Assembly (NCBI GenBank): GCA_013003715.1
Contig: JABDIN010000097.1
Coordinates: forward strand, 62,001-126,000
Reading direction: 5' to 3'
DNA: 64,000 nucleotides
DNA from: Desulfobacteraceae bacterium
GTDB taxonomy: Bacteria > Desulfobacterota > Desulfobacteria > Desulfobacterales > Desulfosarcinaceae
Shown here piece after piece: positions 40,306 through 47,811 of the stretch. The notes below the pieces were generated by a model. That model had not been told where the DNA came from, did no database searches, and was given only the letters and a program-made list of their open reading frames with translations. A program made the translations under genes and the position numbers. Within the stretch, counting starts at the first letter, position 1; the number at the start of each line of letters is the position of its first letter.

Positions 40306-40345
40306 TCTGTTTCTGGACTCACCTTTTAGAGGACTTTCACCGCAC

Positions 40346-41047
40346 ATGACAACATGTAAAAAATGCGGCACCTGTTGTACCAAGGGAGGACCTGCCCTGC
40401 ACAAGGAAGATCTTTCCAAGGTACAAAGCGGTGTAATATGCATTTCTCAACTATTCACCATCCGCGCGAAGGAACCGGTCTGGGACAATGTATTGGGGGT
40501 GATGTCGACGGCAGGCACCGACGTGGTGAAAATCAAGGGAACAAAGAATTCTCCGCTGTGTTCTTATTACGATGGGAAAGCCCCGGCCTGTCGGATATAC
40601 GGCAACCGTCCGGCTGAATGCCGCGCCTTGAAATGCTGGGACACGGCCGCGGTGGAAGAAATGTATGCCAAAAACCGCCTGACCAGGCGGGACATACTTG
40701 CCGCCGCCGAGAGCCTGTGCGACCTTATTGACGCGCATCAACAATATTGCGACTACGACAACATAAACAGGCTCTGCCACGGCATCGTACAGCAAAACGA
40801 TTGGACCGGCGGGGCGGAACTGACGAAAATTATCCGATACGATGAAAATATGCGTCAACTGGTCATCAAACAGGCCGGCATTTCGGTGGATATACTTGAT
40901 TTCCTCTTCGGACGGCCCGTGGCGGCGACCCTTCGCATGTTTTCCCTGGAACTGAGAAATTCCGGCCGACACCTGCAATTCAGGCGTTTACCGGGCACCC
41001 GGCCGGCCGGGCGCTCCGCACCCCTGATCCGGGCAGGCGAAGAATAG
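40346..41047 (+). CDS. YkgJ-family cysteine cluster protein
   Basis: A 233-residue cytosolic protein. The N-terminal CKKCGTCCTKGGPAL (residues 4-18) and the later CSYY-x-CRIYGNRPAECRALKC form the CxxCGxCC...C...C pattern of the zinc- or iron-binding YkgJ/UPF0153 family. The C-terminal part (about 120-233) is helical and specific to this group. The function of the family is not established; roles in metal binding or protein modification have been suggested. It lies downstream of nifJ but behind a hairpin terminator. Confidence 0.8.
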   Translation: MTTCKKCGTCCTKGGPALHKEDLSKVQSGVICISQLFTIRAKEPVWDNVLGVMSTAGTDVVKIKGTKNSPLCSYYDGKAPACRIYGNRPAECRALKCWDTAAVEEMYAKNRLTRRDILAAAESLCDLIDAHQQYCDYDNINRLCHGIVQQNDWTGGAELTKIIRYDENMRQLVIKQAGISVDILDFLFGRPVAATLRMFSLELRNSGRHLQFRRLPGTRPAGRSAPLIRAGEE

Positions 41048-41336
41048 CCACCGGATATAAAATGATAAAAATTCCGGTTGTTATTCATATTTGACTTCAT
41101 TGGGTGTTTACACTATAGATGACCTCATCTGAACCGCATTCATTTTCAACATGCAACACCCCCAACCACATCGCTGAACCCCTGGAAGCGGTGTAACACC
41201 AGGAAAATTACACAATTTTGATGGCAGCACCATGCTGATGGGCGTCACTGAAACGATACTCATCCACATGATGCCGCATGGATTTATATCTGCCAATACG
41301 GGTAAAAATCGTGCTTTACAAACCAAGGAGGTAATC

Positions 41337-41744
41337 ATGAAGAATTTAACCATTATGGTATTGTTGGTTCTGGGATCCATTCTTGTTTCAGGTGGTCTTT
41401 GCTTTGGTGAAGAGACCAACCCCGTGGTCCAGATCGAAGATGCGGCTATTTGTCAGGATGTCGCGGACCGGGCGCCGGTGGGTGGCGGTGATGTATTTCC
41501 CAAGGAAGTTACCCGGCTATTCTGCTTTACCCGGGTTGTGGGTGCCGAAACAGAAACGGAAATAACCCATAACTGGTATTACAAAGGCAGCCTCCAGGCA
41601 TCAGTGGTGCTCAATGTCGGTTCAAAAAACTGGAGAACCTGGAGTTCCAAATCCTTTATGCCGGGAAGCGACGGTGAATGGATGGTCGAAGTGCTTTCAA
41701 AAGACGGCGTACCGCTGGAAAGCATCATTTTCTTCATTCAATAA
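41337..41744 (+). CDS. Exported DUF2914-like protein
   Basis: A 135-residue periplasmic protein. A signal peptide spans about residues 1-23 (NLTIMVLLVLGSILVSGGLCFG). The mature domain is beta-rich with THNWYYKGSLQASVVLNVGS, WRTWSSKSF and GEWMVEVLSKDG, the pattern of DUF2914 domains. A strong AAGGAGG lies six bases before the ATG at 41337; the frame is open further upstream but without support. It is a single gene. No enzymatic motif was seen; ligand binding or a structural role is possible. Confidence 0.7.
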   Translation: MKNLTIMVLLVLGSILVSGGLCFGEETNPVVQIEDAAICQDVADRAPVGGGDVFPKEVTRLFCFTRVVGAETETEITHNWYYKGSLQASVVLNVGSKNWRTWSSKSFMPGSDGEWMVEVLSKDGVPLESIIFFIQ

Positions 41745-41908
41745 TTCGCCACGAATAGCACAGCCGGCCGGTGAACCTGTAGGGGAAGTTTTACGATAAG
41801 GTGGTGGGAAATGGGTTATCATTTCTCGCCACCTTTCCCTTGATGCCTGCATCGTATCATTTGCCGGATGGATGACCTGTCCATATTCGGCCATCCCGTA
41901 TCACCTGC

Positions 41909-42745
41909 TTATTTTCCGGGAAGGGCCGCCGGGTCATCGCCGCTATAGACATCCGGCCGACGGTTCGGGAAGAAATATCTCATCTTATGCCCGCGCACCG
42001 CAGTCAGCAGTTTCGGGTCCAGATCCGCCACCAGCAATCCCTCGTCGCCGGACAGCCGAGTTTCAAGAATCTCACCGGAGGGGCCGATCACCACGGCATT
42101 GCCTGGAAACGACAATCCCTTTCCGTTCTTCCCGCACTGGTTGCAGGCAACCACAAACACGGAATTATCAAAGGCGCGTGCCCGGAGATGCCGCATCCAG
42201 GATTCGTGCTTTTGGGTTGCGGTGCCCCGGGGTGAGGCATGGGGCATGAATATCACATCGACCCCTTTCTGTGCCATCCGGGTGGATAATTCCGGGAAGT
42301 GCGCGTCGTAGCATAATTGTACGCCAAAGGTCATACCCAGTGCCGTGAATACCGGCACCGACTGTCCGGCGTCAAAGATCGCTTGCTCGGGTGGCGCGAG
42401 ATGAGTTTTGCGATAGTGTCCGGCAAGCCCGGAGGGTGTAACCACCAGGTGGGTCAAAAACAGATTCGCCGGAGTATCCTGTTCCGCCAGGCCGGCCAGG
42501 ATTACCATATTATATGCTTCGGCCCACTCTTCCAACGTCTGTATGACGGAACCCGGTACCGCTTGCACCGCTGTCCGGATATCTTCTTTATGGGTATAAC
42601 CGGTGATGGTCAGTTCAGGGAAACAGATCAGCCCCGCCTCTTTCCCGGCGGCAACATCGATCCAATGCGCCATCCGGTCCAGATTTTCGCCGATACGCCC
42701 GACGCGGGCCGGCATCACCGCTGCTGCAATTCGTATGGCCTTCAT
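41909..42745 (-). CDS. Carbon-nitrogen hydrolase (nitrilase superfamily)
   Basis: A 278-residue amidase-type enzyme. The catalytic triad is visible: Glu in LICFPELTITGY (about 43), Lys in YRKTHLAPPE (about 111) and Cys in GVQLCYDAHFPE (about 144). HASPRGTATQKHESW and NAVVIGPSGEI are further family features. It hydrolyses an unknown carboxamide; the closest look is to omega-amidase or N-carbamoyl-amidase-like branches. It is the last gene of the yjbQ-ahbA-nitrilase run on the minus strand, 80 bp after ahbA. Confidence 0.88.
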   Translation of the reverse strand: MKAIRIAAAVMPARVGRIGENLDRMAHWIDVAAGKEAGLICFPELTITGYTHKEDIRTAVQAVPGSVIQTLEEWAEAYNMVILAGLAEQDTPANLFLTHLVVTPSGLAGHYRKTHLAPPEQAIFDAGQSVPVFTALGMTFGVQLCYDAHFPELSTRMAQKGVDVIFMPHASPRGTATQKHESWMRHLRARAFDNSVFVVACNQCGKNGKGLSFPGNAVVIGPSGEILETRLSGDEGLLVADLDPKLLTAVRGHKMRYFFPNRRPDVYSGDDPAALPGK

Positions 42746-42824
42746 CTCCTATCACCCGGTCCCTCTTCCGAACGGACGGCTAATGCCAACGCCACCGATA
42801 CCACACAACCGGTGCGACGGTCGA

Positions 42825-43283
42825 TCAGGAAAGCGTAAATTCAGCCCTGATCTTGAATACCTTTGTGGCAGGTAGATTCAGGATATCCCGTACGCCTGTC
42901 CGTTCGGAGATGGACAGCAGGTTGTCCTGTATCTCCACCATCGATGGCGCGATAAAGGTAAACCAGACATTATACTCATTTTCCCGCAGGTAGTTGTGGG
43001 TGACCCCGGGATATTCGTTCACTGTATCGGCGAACAATTCAATCTTGTCTTGCGGGACCTTGGCGGCACACAGGGTGCTCACAAAACCCAGCTTTTCGGG
43101 GACAAAATTACCGCCTATCCGCCTGATAAAGCCATTCTTTTTTAAGGTATCAAGACGCCGGATCACTTCGGAAGCGGTTAAGCCGACTTGATCTCCAATG
43201 GCCTGAAAAGGTTCCGGTGTAATGGGAAAATCGGATTGTATCAGGTTCACAAGGTCTCTGTCGGTATCGTCCAATTGATGCAT
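42825..43283 (-). CDS. ahbA: Siroheme decarboxylase subunit AhbA (Lrp/AsnC fold)
   Basis: A 152-residue protein with an N-terminal helix-turn-helix (LDDTDRDLVNLIQSDFPITP, VIRRLDTLKKNGFIRRIGG) and a RAM-like ligand domain. The segment GVTHNYLRENEYNVWFT and the end ILNLPATKVFKI are typical of AhbA, which with AhbB removes carboxyl groups from siroheme to give 12,18-didecarboxysiroheme in the siroheme-dependent haem b pathway of sulfate reducers and methanogens. AhbB characteristically has HCY-x-R and YNLY instead. AhbB, AhbC and AhbD are not in the window. It is 31 bp after yjbQ. Confidence 0.85.
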   Translation of the reverse strand: MHQLDDTDRDLVNLIQSDFPITPEPFQAIGDQVGLTASEVIRRLDTLKKNGFIRRIGGNFVPEKLGFVSTLCAAKVPQDKIELFADTVNEYPGVTHNYLRENEYNVWFTFIAPSMVEIQDNLLSISERTGVRDILNLPATKVFKIRAEFTLS

Positions 43284-43313
43284 ATTTACCTGTTCCGGAT
43301 GCCTGCCGGTGGG

Positions 43314-43709
43314 TCATCGATCCGGCATTAATTTGATATGGAGTTTTCGCGTGCGCGGGCCATCGAATTCGCAGAAGAAAATCCCCTGCCACGTTCCCAA
43401 CACCGGTTGTCCCCCTTCGACACTGATCAGTTCGGACGCCCCGATGATAGAGGCTTTAATATGAGCGGATGAATTCCCCTCCAAATGCCGGTAATCCGCC
43501 TCCCATGGTATCACATCGTTGAGCACTTTCAGAATATCCGATTGGACCGAAGGATCAGCACTCTCGTTGATGGTAATGGCCGCGGTGGTATGGGGAACGA
43601 ATAAGAAACACAACCCACTCCTGAAAGAAGATTTTCCGAGATGGGATTCGATTTGGGAGGTGATATCAACGAATTCCGTCTTTGCCCGGGTTTTCACGGT
43701 AAGTGTCAT
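43314..43709 (-). CDS. yjbQ: YjbQ/UPF0047 family protein
   Basis: A 131-residue protein of the YjbQ fold, sometimes annotated as secondary thiamine-phosphate synthase. Conserved features are SGLCFLFVPHTTAAITINE, DPSVQSDIL, NSSAHIKASIIGAS, GTWQGIFFCEFDGPR and a basic C terminus. The three histidines likely hold a metal or phosphate. The ATG at 43709 follows GGAGGT by five bases; nearby ATGs at 43712 and 43721 are in frame. The physiological role is uncertain. The dsrC terminator separates it from dsrC; it heads the run with ahbA and the amidase. Confidence 0.85.
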   Translation of the reverse strand: MTLTVKTRAKTEFVDITSQIESHLGKSSFRSGLCFLFVPHTTAAITINESADPSVQSDILKVLNDVIPWEADYRHLEGNSSAHIKASIIGASELISVEGGQPVLGTWQGIFFCEFDGPRTRKLHIKLMPDR

Positions 43710-43737
43710 CATTACCTCCACCGTCTGATAAACGAAG

Positions 43738-43764
43738 AAAGGCCCTGGTACAATCAGGGCCTTT
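43738..43764 (-). terminator. Terminator of dsrC
   Basis: AAAGGCCCTG and CAGGGCCTTT form a perfect ten-base stem with a seven-base loop, 29 nt after the dsrC stop. On the minus strand the stem ends in TTT followed by CTTCGTTT. Confidence 0.75.
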
Positions 43765-43792
43765 CACAAAAAACGATCAATGGATGTTTCGA

Positions 43793-44110
43793 TTAGACGC
43801 AACCGGTCGGTTTGGGCAGACCAGCCATCTTACAGGCTCCTTTGCCCGGTCCTGACGGGAAAAGCTCGTAGATATGTTTCAATTTGAAACCGGTGACTTT
43901 TGACAGAACGCGAACCATCGGAGCGATTCCGTTTTTCTCATAGTACTCACGAAGCACTGTGATGACTTTCTGGTGTTCGTCGTTCAGTTCATCGATACCT
44001 TCTTCTTTTTTCACATATTGTACCCACTCTTGATTCCAATTTGTGTAGTCATCGATGAATCCGTCTTCGTCTACCGTAAAACTTTTCCCACCAAATTCAA
44101 CTGTCGGCAT
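43793..44110 (-). CDS. dsrC: Sulfur carrier/trisulfide protein DsrC
   Basis: A 105-residue DsrC. The sequence EFGGKSFTVDEDGFI, WNQEWVQYVKKEEGI, and the C-terminal arm PSGPGKGACKMAGLPKPTGCV with Cys93 and the penultimate Cys104 define a true DsrC able to carry a trisulfide, in contrast to TusE-like homologues lacking the first cysteine. It is the co-substrate of dissimilatory sulfite reductase; the trisulfide is reduced by DsrMKJOP or possibly soluble Hdr-type complexes. The ATG follows AAAGGAGGT. It has its own promoter and terminator, immediately downstream of the Flx-like/HdrA genes. dsrAB are not in the window. Confidence 0.96.
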   Translation of the reverse strand: MPTVEFGGKSFTVDEDGFIDDYTNWNQEWVQYVKKEEGIDELNDEHQKVITVLREYYEKNGIAPMVRVLSKVTGFKLKHIYELFPSGPGKGACKMAGLPKPTGCV

Positions 44111-44188
44111 TTACCATACCTCCTTTAAAATTTTTGTTTATATGTCATGGCCTACAGCCAGCTACAATCCCCGTATCAGAAGATACGA

Positions 44189-44217
44189 TTACTAACTGAT
44201 TGGTTTCCCAATGTCAA
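44189..44217 (-). promoter_or_regulatory. Promoter of dsrC
   Basis: On the minus strand TTGACA (44217-44212) is followed by 17 nt and TAGTAA (44194-44189), placing the start near 44182 with a leader of about 70 nt. The leader contains a short hairpin CGTATC/GATACG near 44173-44188. The -35 is perfect, the -10 weak. Confidence 0.5.
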
Positions 44218-44340
44218 CACGAAAAAAATAAGAATATCTTCGGATGAGAGTGGCACAACTAACGGGAAAAAAACAAAAAAATGATATCGGCCATGATTAT
44301 CCGATGTACGATTCAGATTTTAATTCCACGTCTTCCGATT

Positions 44341-45186
44341 CTAATATTCACGTGGTGTCTTGTTTATCTCGGTAAGTGTGAACACCGGTCCGTCTTTACA
44401 CACCAATTCCTTGCCGATGCCGCATCTGCCGCACATCCCGATGCCGCACTTCATTCGATTTTCCAGTGAAAGATAGATATGGTCGTGATCATACCCCAGC
44501 TTCTCCAACACCGGTTGCGTAAATTTGATCATAATCGGAGGGCCGCAGACAATGGCATAGCTGTCACTGCCGCCCTGGGGCGCTTTCTCCTCGGTAATCG
44601 GCGGCACAAATCCCACGTTGTATTTCCAGTCCGGATCATCCGAATTATCAACGGTGATATGAACGTTTATATCATCGCGTTTTTCCCATTCGACAAGTTC
44701 ATCCTTATATAACAGCATGCCAGGGGTTCGGGCACCATAAACCACGTCGATATTCCCGAACTTTGAGCGATTTGCCGGATCCAGCAGATAGATAATGGAA
44801 GAACGAAGGGTGGTAAATGCAAAACCGCCGCCGACAATCAGGATATTTTTCCCTTCAAACGTACTCCAGGGAAACCAGTTACCCATGGGGCCCCGGATAC
44901 CCATGATATCCCCCACCTTCATATTGTGAAGATGGGTGGTGACGACACCGGCCTTGTTGATGGTGAATTTCAGAAAGCCTTTTTCGACCGGTGATGAGGC
45001 GATACCGATGGGAATTTCACCTTTGCCGGGAATGGACAATTCGGCGAACTGTCCGGCACTATAGTTGAATTTCACTTCATCTTCCTTGTTCAGGAAGACA
45101 AATTTAAAGGTCTTTAAATTGTTGTCTTCGGATTCGACGATAATATCATCGATGCGAACCTGAAATGGCAAATACGGATTGTCCAC
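44341..45186 (-). CDS. FlxA-like FAD/NAD(P)H-binding electron-transfer subunit
   Basis: A 281-residue ferredoxin-reductase-type flavoprotein. The FAD domain has YSAGQFAELSIPG and PIGIASSP, the NAD(P) domain GGGFAFTTLRS (about 116-126) and SYAIVCGPPIMI. The C-terminal CGIGMCGRCGIGKELVCKDGPVF binds a [2Fe-2S] cluster, as in dihydroorotate dehydrogenase electron-transfer and hydrogenase gamma subunits. In Flx-Hdr complexes this subunit takes electrons from NADH. The start is GTG at 45186 with GGGAGGT five bases upstream. It lies 11 bp after the FlxB-like gene. Confidence 0.85.
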   Translation of the reverse strand: MDNPYLPFQVRIDDIIVESEDNNLKTFKFVFLNKEDEVKFNYSAGQFAELSIPGKGEIPIGIASSPVEKGFLKFTINKAGVVTTHLHNMKVGDIMGIRGPMGNWFPWSTFEGKNILIVGGGFAFTTLRSSIIYLLDPANRSKFGNIDVVYGARTPGMLLYKDELVEWEKRDDINVHITVDNSDDPDWKYNVGFVPPITEEKAPQGGSDSYAIVCGPPIMIKFTQPVLEKLGYDHDHIYLSLENRMKCGIGMCGRCGIGKELVCKDGPVFTLTEINKTPREY

Positions 45187-45197
45187 AAATACCTCCC

Positions 45198-46262
45198 TTA
45201 TGAGCTCTGTACGGCACAGGTGTTATCGGAACCGAAGCTGTTCATCGTTTCGCAAACCCGGCGAATATCGATATTCACAGGGCATTGACGAACGCATCGG
45301 CCACACCCCACACACATGATGCCTTTATCGTATTTATCCACAAAGTATTTCAGTTTGTGCATGAAACGCTGTCGAACCCGTTGAAGCTTGGTGGCCCGCG
45401 GATTATGGCCCGTGGTGTGGACGGTAAATATGGGAAACATGCAGCTGTCCCAGGTTCTCATCCGCTTGCCGGATTTCCCGTGCACTTCGTCCTGGATATC
45501 GAAACACCAGCAAGTGGGACAAACGTAGGTGCATGTACCGCAGTTGATGCAGGCAAACGACACATCCTCCCAAAAATCAGCATTGTACAATTCCAATGCA
45601 TCCTTTCCGGAGAGGGCCTCCGTTGAAACCGTGGAGACGATTTTCGCCTCGGCAGCCGTTTTCTTCGCCGCCAGCACGTCGGACTTCCCGGCACTATCGG
45701 CCCACCCGGCGCTCGTTGCCAGTTTTTCACCCTTGTCCGTCAATAATTTTGCGAGATAGGAATCGCCGTTATCGGCCATCAGCACGTCCAAACCCTCTTC
45801 ATGATAGGGGCCGGTTCCGGCGGTGGTGCAAAAGCAGGTGCTGCACGGCGAATCGCAGGCCATGCCGACAAAGGTGGTGGCCTCATATAGATTCAGCCAA
45901 TACGGATCTTTATATTCATCCGTATCAAAATTCATTTTCACCAGTTCCAGCGCTTTCGCGTCGCATGGCCGGATGCCGAATACCACCCTGGGTGAGTAGT
46001 CCTTTTCCACTTCCTTCAGGAGGTGATGGTCTTCCCTGCTATCATCCAACGAGTATTCGAACATATCTTCCGACTGCGGGAAAACAACGGCCTTCGGTGA
46101 AAGCCGCGTATTCCGGAACTCCAGGTCGGGAATCGTTCCACCTGAAAGCACTTGGAAGGTAAAATATTCTTTTTCCTTCACCGGACCGATGAGACCATAG
46201 GCTTTGTGGAGTGCTTTTATACCTTTAGCCCAATCCTTCTTATCAATCTTTATGACCTTCAT
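45198..46262 (-). CDS. FlxB-like 4Fe-4S dicluster subunit
   Basis: A 354-residue Fe-S protein related to hydrogenase beta and anaerobic sulfite reductase A subunits. Middle-region cysteines (FGIRPCDAKALEL; ACDSPCSTCFC) and two C-terminal ferredoxin-type motifs (CINCGTCTYVCPTCWCFD near 240 and CVGCGRCVRQCP near 327) predict several clusters. It would pass electrons between the FlxA-like flavoprotein and the rest of the complex. The ATG follows AAAAGG. It is preceded by the FlxC-like gene and followed 11 bp later by the FlxA-like gene. Confidence 0.85.
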   Translation of the reverse strand: MKVIKIDKKDWAKGIKALHKAYGLIGPVKEKEYFTFQVLSGGTIPDLEFRNTRLSPKAVVFPQSEDMFEYSLDDSREDHHLLKEVEKDYSPRVVFGIRPCDAKALELVKMNFDTDEYKDPYWLNLYEATTFVGMACDSPCSTCFCTTAGTGPYHEEGLDVLMADNGDSYLAKLLTDKGEKLATSAGWADSAGKSDVLAAKKTAAEAKIVSTVSTEALSGKDALELYNADFWEDVSFACINCGTCTYVCPTCWCFDIQDEVHGKSGKRMRTWDSCMFPIFTVHTTGHNPRATKLQRVRQRFMHKLKYFVDKYDKGIMCVGCGRCVRQCPVNIDIRRVCETMNSFGSDNTCAVQSS

Positions 46263-46333
46263 ATTTATAAGCCTTTTCTTATATGTATACTTCCATCTTA
46301 CAAAAACACATGGAACAACGCCACGGCAGACAA

Positions 46334-47281
46334 CTATTTGATAAATGCTTCCGGATCATCCGGTCTGTAAATATCCAATGCCGGACGCGAATCAAGTGAC
46401 ATGCCGGCTTCCCAACCATATTGGTCAAGACAATCTTTCTCCAGTTTCTTCGTCAGCAACCGCATGTTGATCCCAACGGGGCAGGCCCGTTCACAGGCAC
46501 CGCAGTCCGTGCATCGGCCGGCACAGTGGTATGCCCGTAAAAAATGGAAGGTTCTGATATCCATGGGGTCCTGGCTCTTACCCAGCCATTGAGGTTTGGC
46601 TTCATCCACAAAACAGGTCGGGCAGTAGCATAGCGGGCAGGCGTTTTTACAGGCATAGCATCGTATACATGGCGCCAGTAACTCATCAAAGAAAGCCCAT
46701 TTCTCTTCAGGTTTCCTGGCTTCGATGTCACGGACATCCGCATAGCGGTCGATATCCTGTTGCTCCTCCACAGGCTCGGCGACCAATTCGTCATGAATCA
46801 CCGGGTTGCGATGAACACAAACCTTGCAGTTCTGTTGAAGGACGTCGGACTTTTTATACTCATTCTCACCCGTGCCGGTTTTAACGACAATCGCATCATC
46901 GGTTTCGGTGACGGCGAGGACTTCACCTTCGGCCAGCATGGCAATCCGCCGTCTATCGATCATCCCCCGGCAGGGAACCCCGATGATGACGAGCTGATCT
47001 CTTTTAATCTTATTTTCGAGAATATGGGTGACGATGTTGCGGGAATCGCATCCCTTTGCAATGATACCTATCTTCTCGGTTCTGTTGGTAAGATAATTGG
47101 TGAGATTTATGCCGCAATTGCTGTCCCAGATCAGTTGGTCCACATCTTCCGCGCTTCTCACAACAAAGGGTTCATTCATCATCGGTTGTGTTCCTTTCCG
47201 GAAACCGATGATCATCTCCACAGAGCAATCTTTCAGTAGGCGTTGTGATATTTCCCTTATTTTATCCGTATATCCTGACAT
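46334..47281 (-). CDS. FlxC-like 4Fe-4S/F420-hydrogenase-beta-like subunit
   Basis: A 315-residue Fe-S protein. The first 160 residues have the coenzyme-F420-hydrogenase-beta-like core (GIIAKGCDSRNIVTHIL, VIIGVPCRGMID). CKVCVHRNP, CIRCYACKNACPLCYCPTC (about 213-231) and CTDCGACERACP (about 263-274) add ferredoxin-type sites. It matches the FlxC type of subunit of the Flx-Hdr complexes known from sulfate reducers. The ATG begins one base after the mvhD stop, so both are coupled. Its electron partner inside this complex is inferred from position. Confidence 0.8.
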   Translation of the reverse strand: MSGYTDKIREISQRLLKDCSVEMIIGFRKGTQPMMNEPFVVRSAEDVDQLIWDSNCGINLTNYLTNRTEKIGIIAKGCDSRNIVTHILENKIKRDQLVIIGVPCRGMIDRRRIAMLAEGEVLAVTETDDAIVVKTGTGENEYKKSDVLQQNCKVCVHRNPVIHDELVAEPVEEQQDIDRYADVRDIEARKPEEKWAFFDELLAPCIRCYACKNACPLCYCPTCFVDEAKPQWLGKSQDPMDIRTFHFLRAYHCAGRCTDCGACERACPVGINMRLLTKKLEKDCLDQYGWEAGMSLDSRPALDIYRPDDPEAFIK

Positions 47282-47282
47282 A

Positions 47283-47714
47283 TTATGCTACCTTAGCCTC
47301 TTGCTTGACAAATCGGTTGTTGGGTCCCAAGGCCTTGACTTTCTCGGATATTTCAGTGACAACCTTCACAAATTTCGTGGATTCCGCAGAGGATATCCAT
47401 GAAAAGTGGAGACGATCCGATTCAATGCCCATATGCTCCATGAGATTTTTGAACAGAGAGAACTTCCGACGCGCATAGTAATTACCTTCCAGGTAATGGC
47501 ATTCGCCAGGATGTCACCCGGAGACCCAGACTGCGTCTGCTCCTTCCCGTAGCGCGGCCAAGGCGAATTTAGGGCTCATACGGCCGGTGCAGGGTATCCT
47601 GACCACCCGGATATGCGGTGGATATTCCATCCGGCTCACCCCTGCCAGGTCCGCAGCACCATAACTGCACCAATTACAGAGAAAACTGACAATTTTCGGT
47701 TCCCACTCAGACAT
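47283..47714 (-). CDS. mvhD: MvhD/FlxD-type subunit, selenoprotein (Sec67)
   Basis: A 143-residue electron carrier linking an electron donor to Hdr[16 protein letters not shown] (residues 11-25) and [10 protein letters not shown] (39-48) are the FrhD/MvhD motifs. At codon 67 the frame has TGA (47516-47514) in the context [18 protein letters not shown], where relatives have GCHPGDCHY. The open frame and family similarity continue to TAA at 47285-47283 ([17 protein letters not shown]). Sec at this Cys is known in archaeal VhuD. A SECIS-like hairpin follows. The ATG has AAAGGAGA upstream. A plain reading gives only 66 residues. It lies 97 bp after hdrA and overlaps the promoter-less FlxC-like gene. 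Confidence 0.88.
47481..47516 (-). promoter_or_regulatory. Sec codon and putative SECIS of mvhD
   Basis: On the minus strand UGA (47516-47514) is followed after 16 nt by AUUACC (47497-47492), the loop UGGAA (47491-47487) and GGUAAU (47486-47481): six Watson-Crick pairs and a five-base GG-containing loop, almost the same loop as in the HesB-like gene. Confidence 0.7.
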
Positions 47715-47811
47715 ATGTAAATCTCCTTTTCAGAGTACCGGGTTGCCGGAGATCAGCTTGCAGGTGTCTCACACGTGACGCACCGGTATCACCTATTATA
47801 TGTATCAGATC

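Noticed and set aside
47514-47714. mvhD as a 66-residue gene or a pseudogene
   Set aside because: Conserved MvhD sequence continues in the same frame after the UGA up to a stop abutting the next gene, with a SECIS-like hairpin; decay would not keep this.
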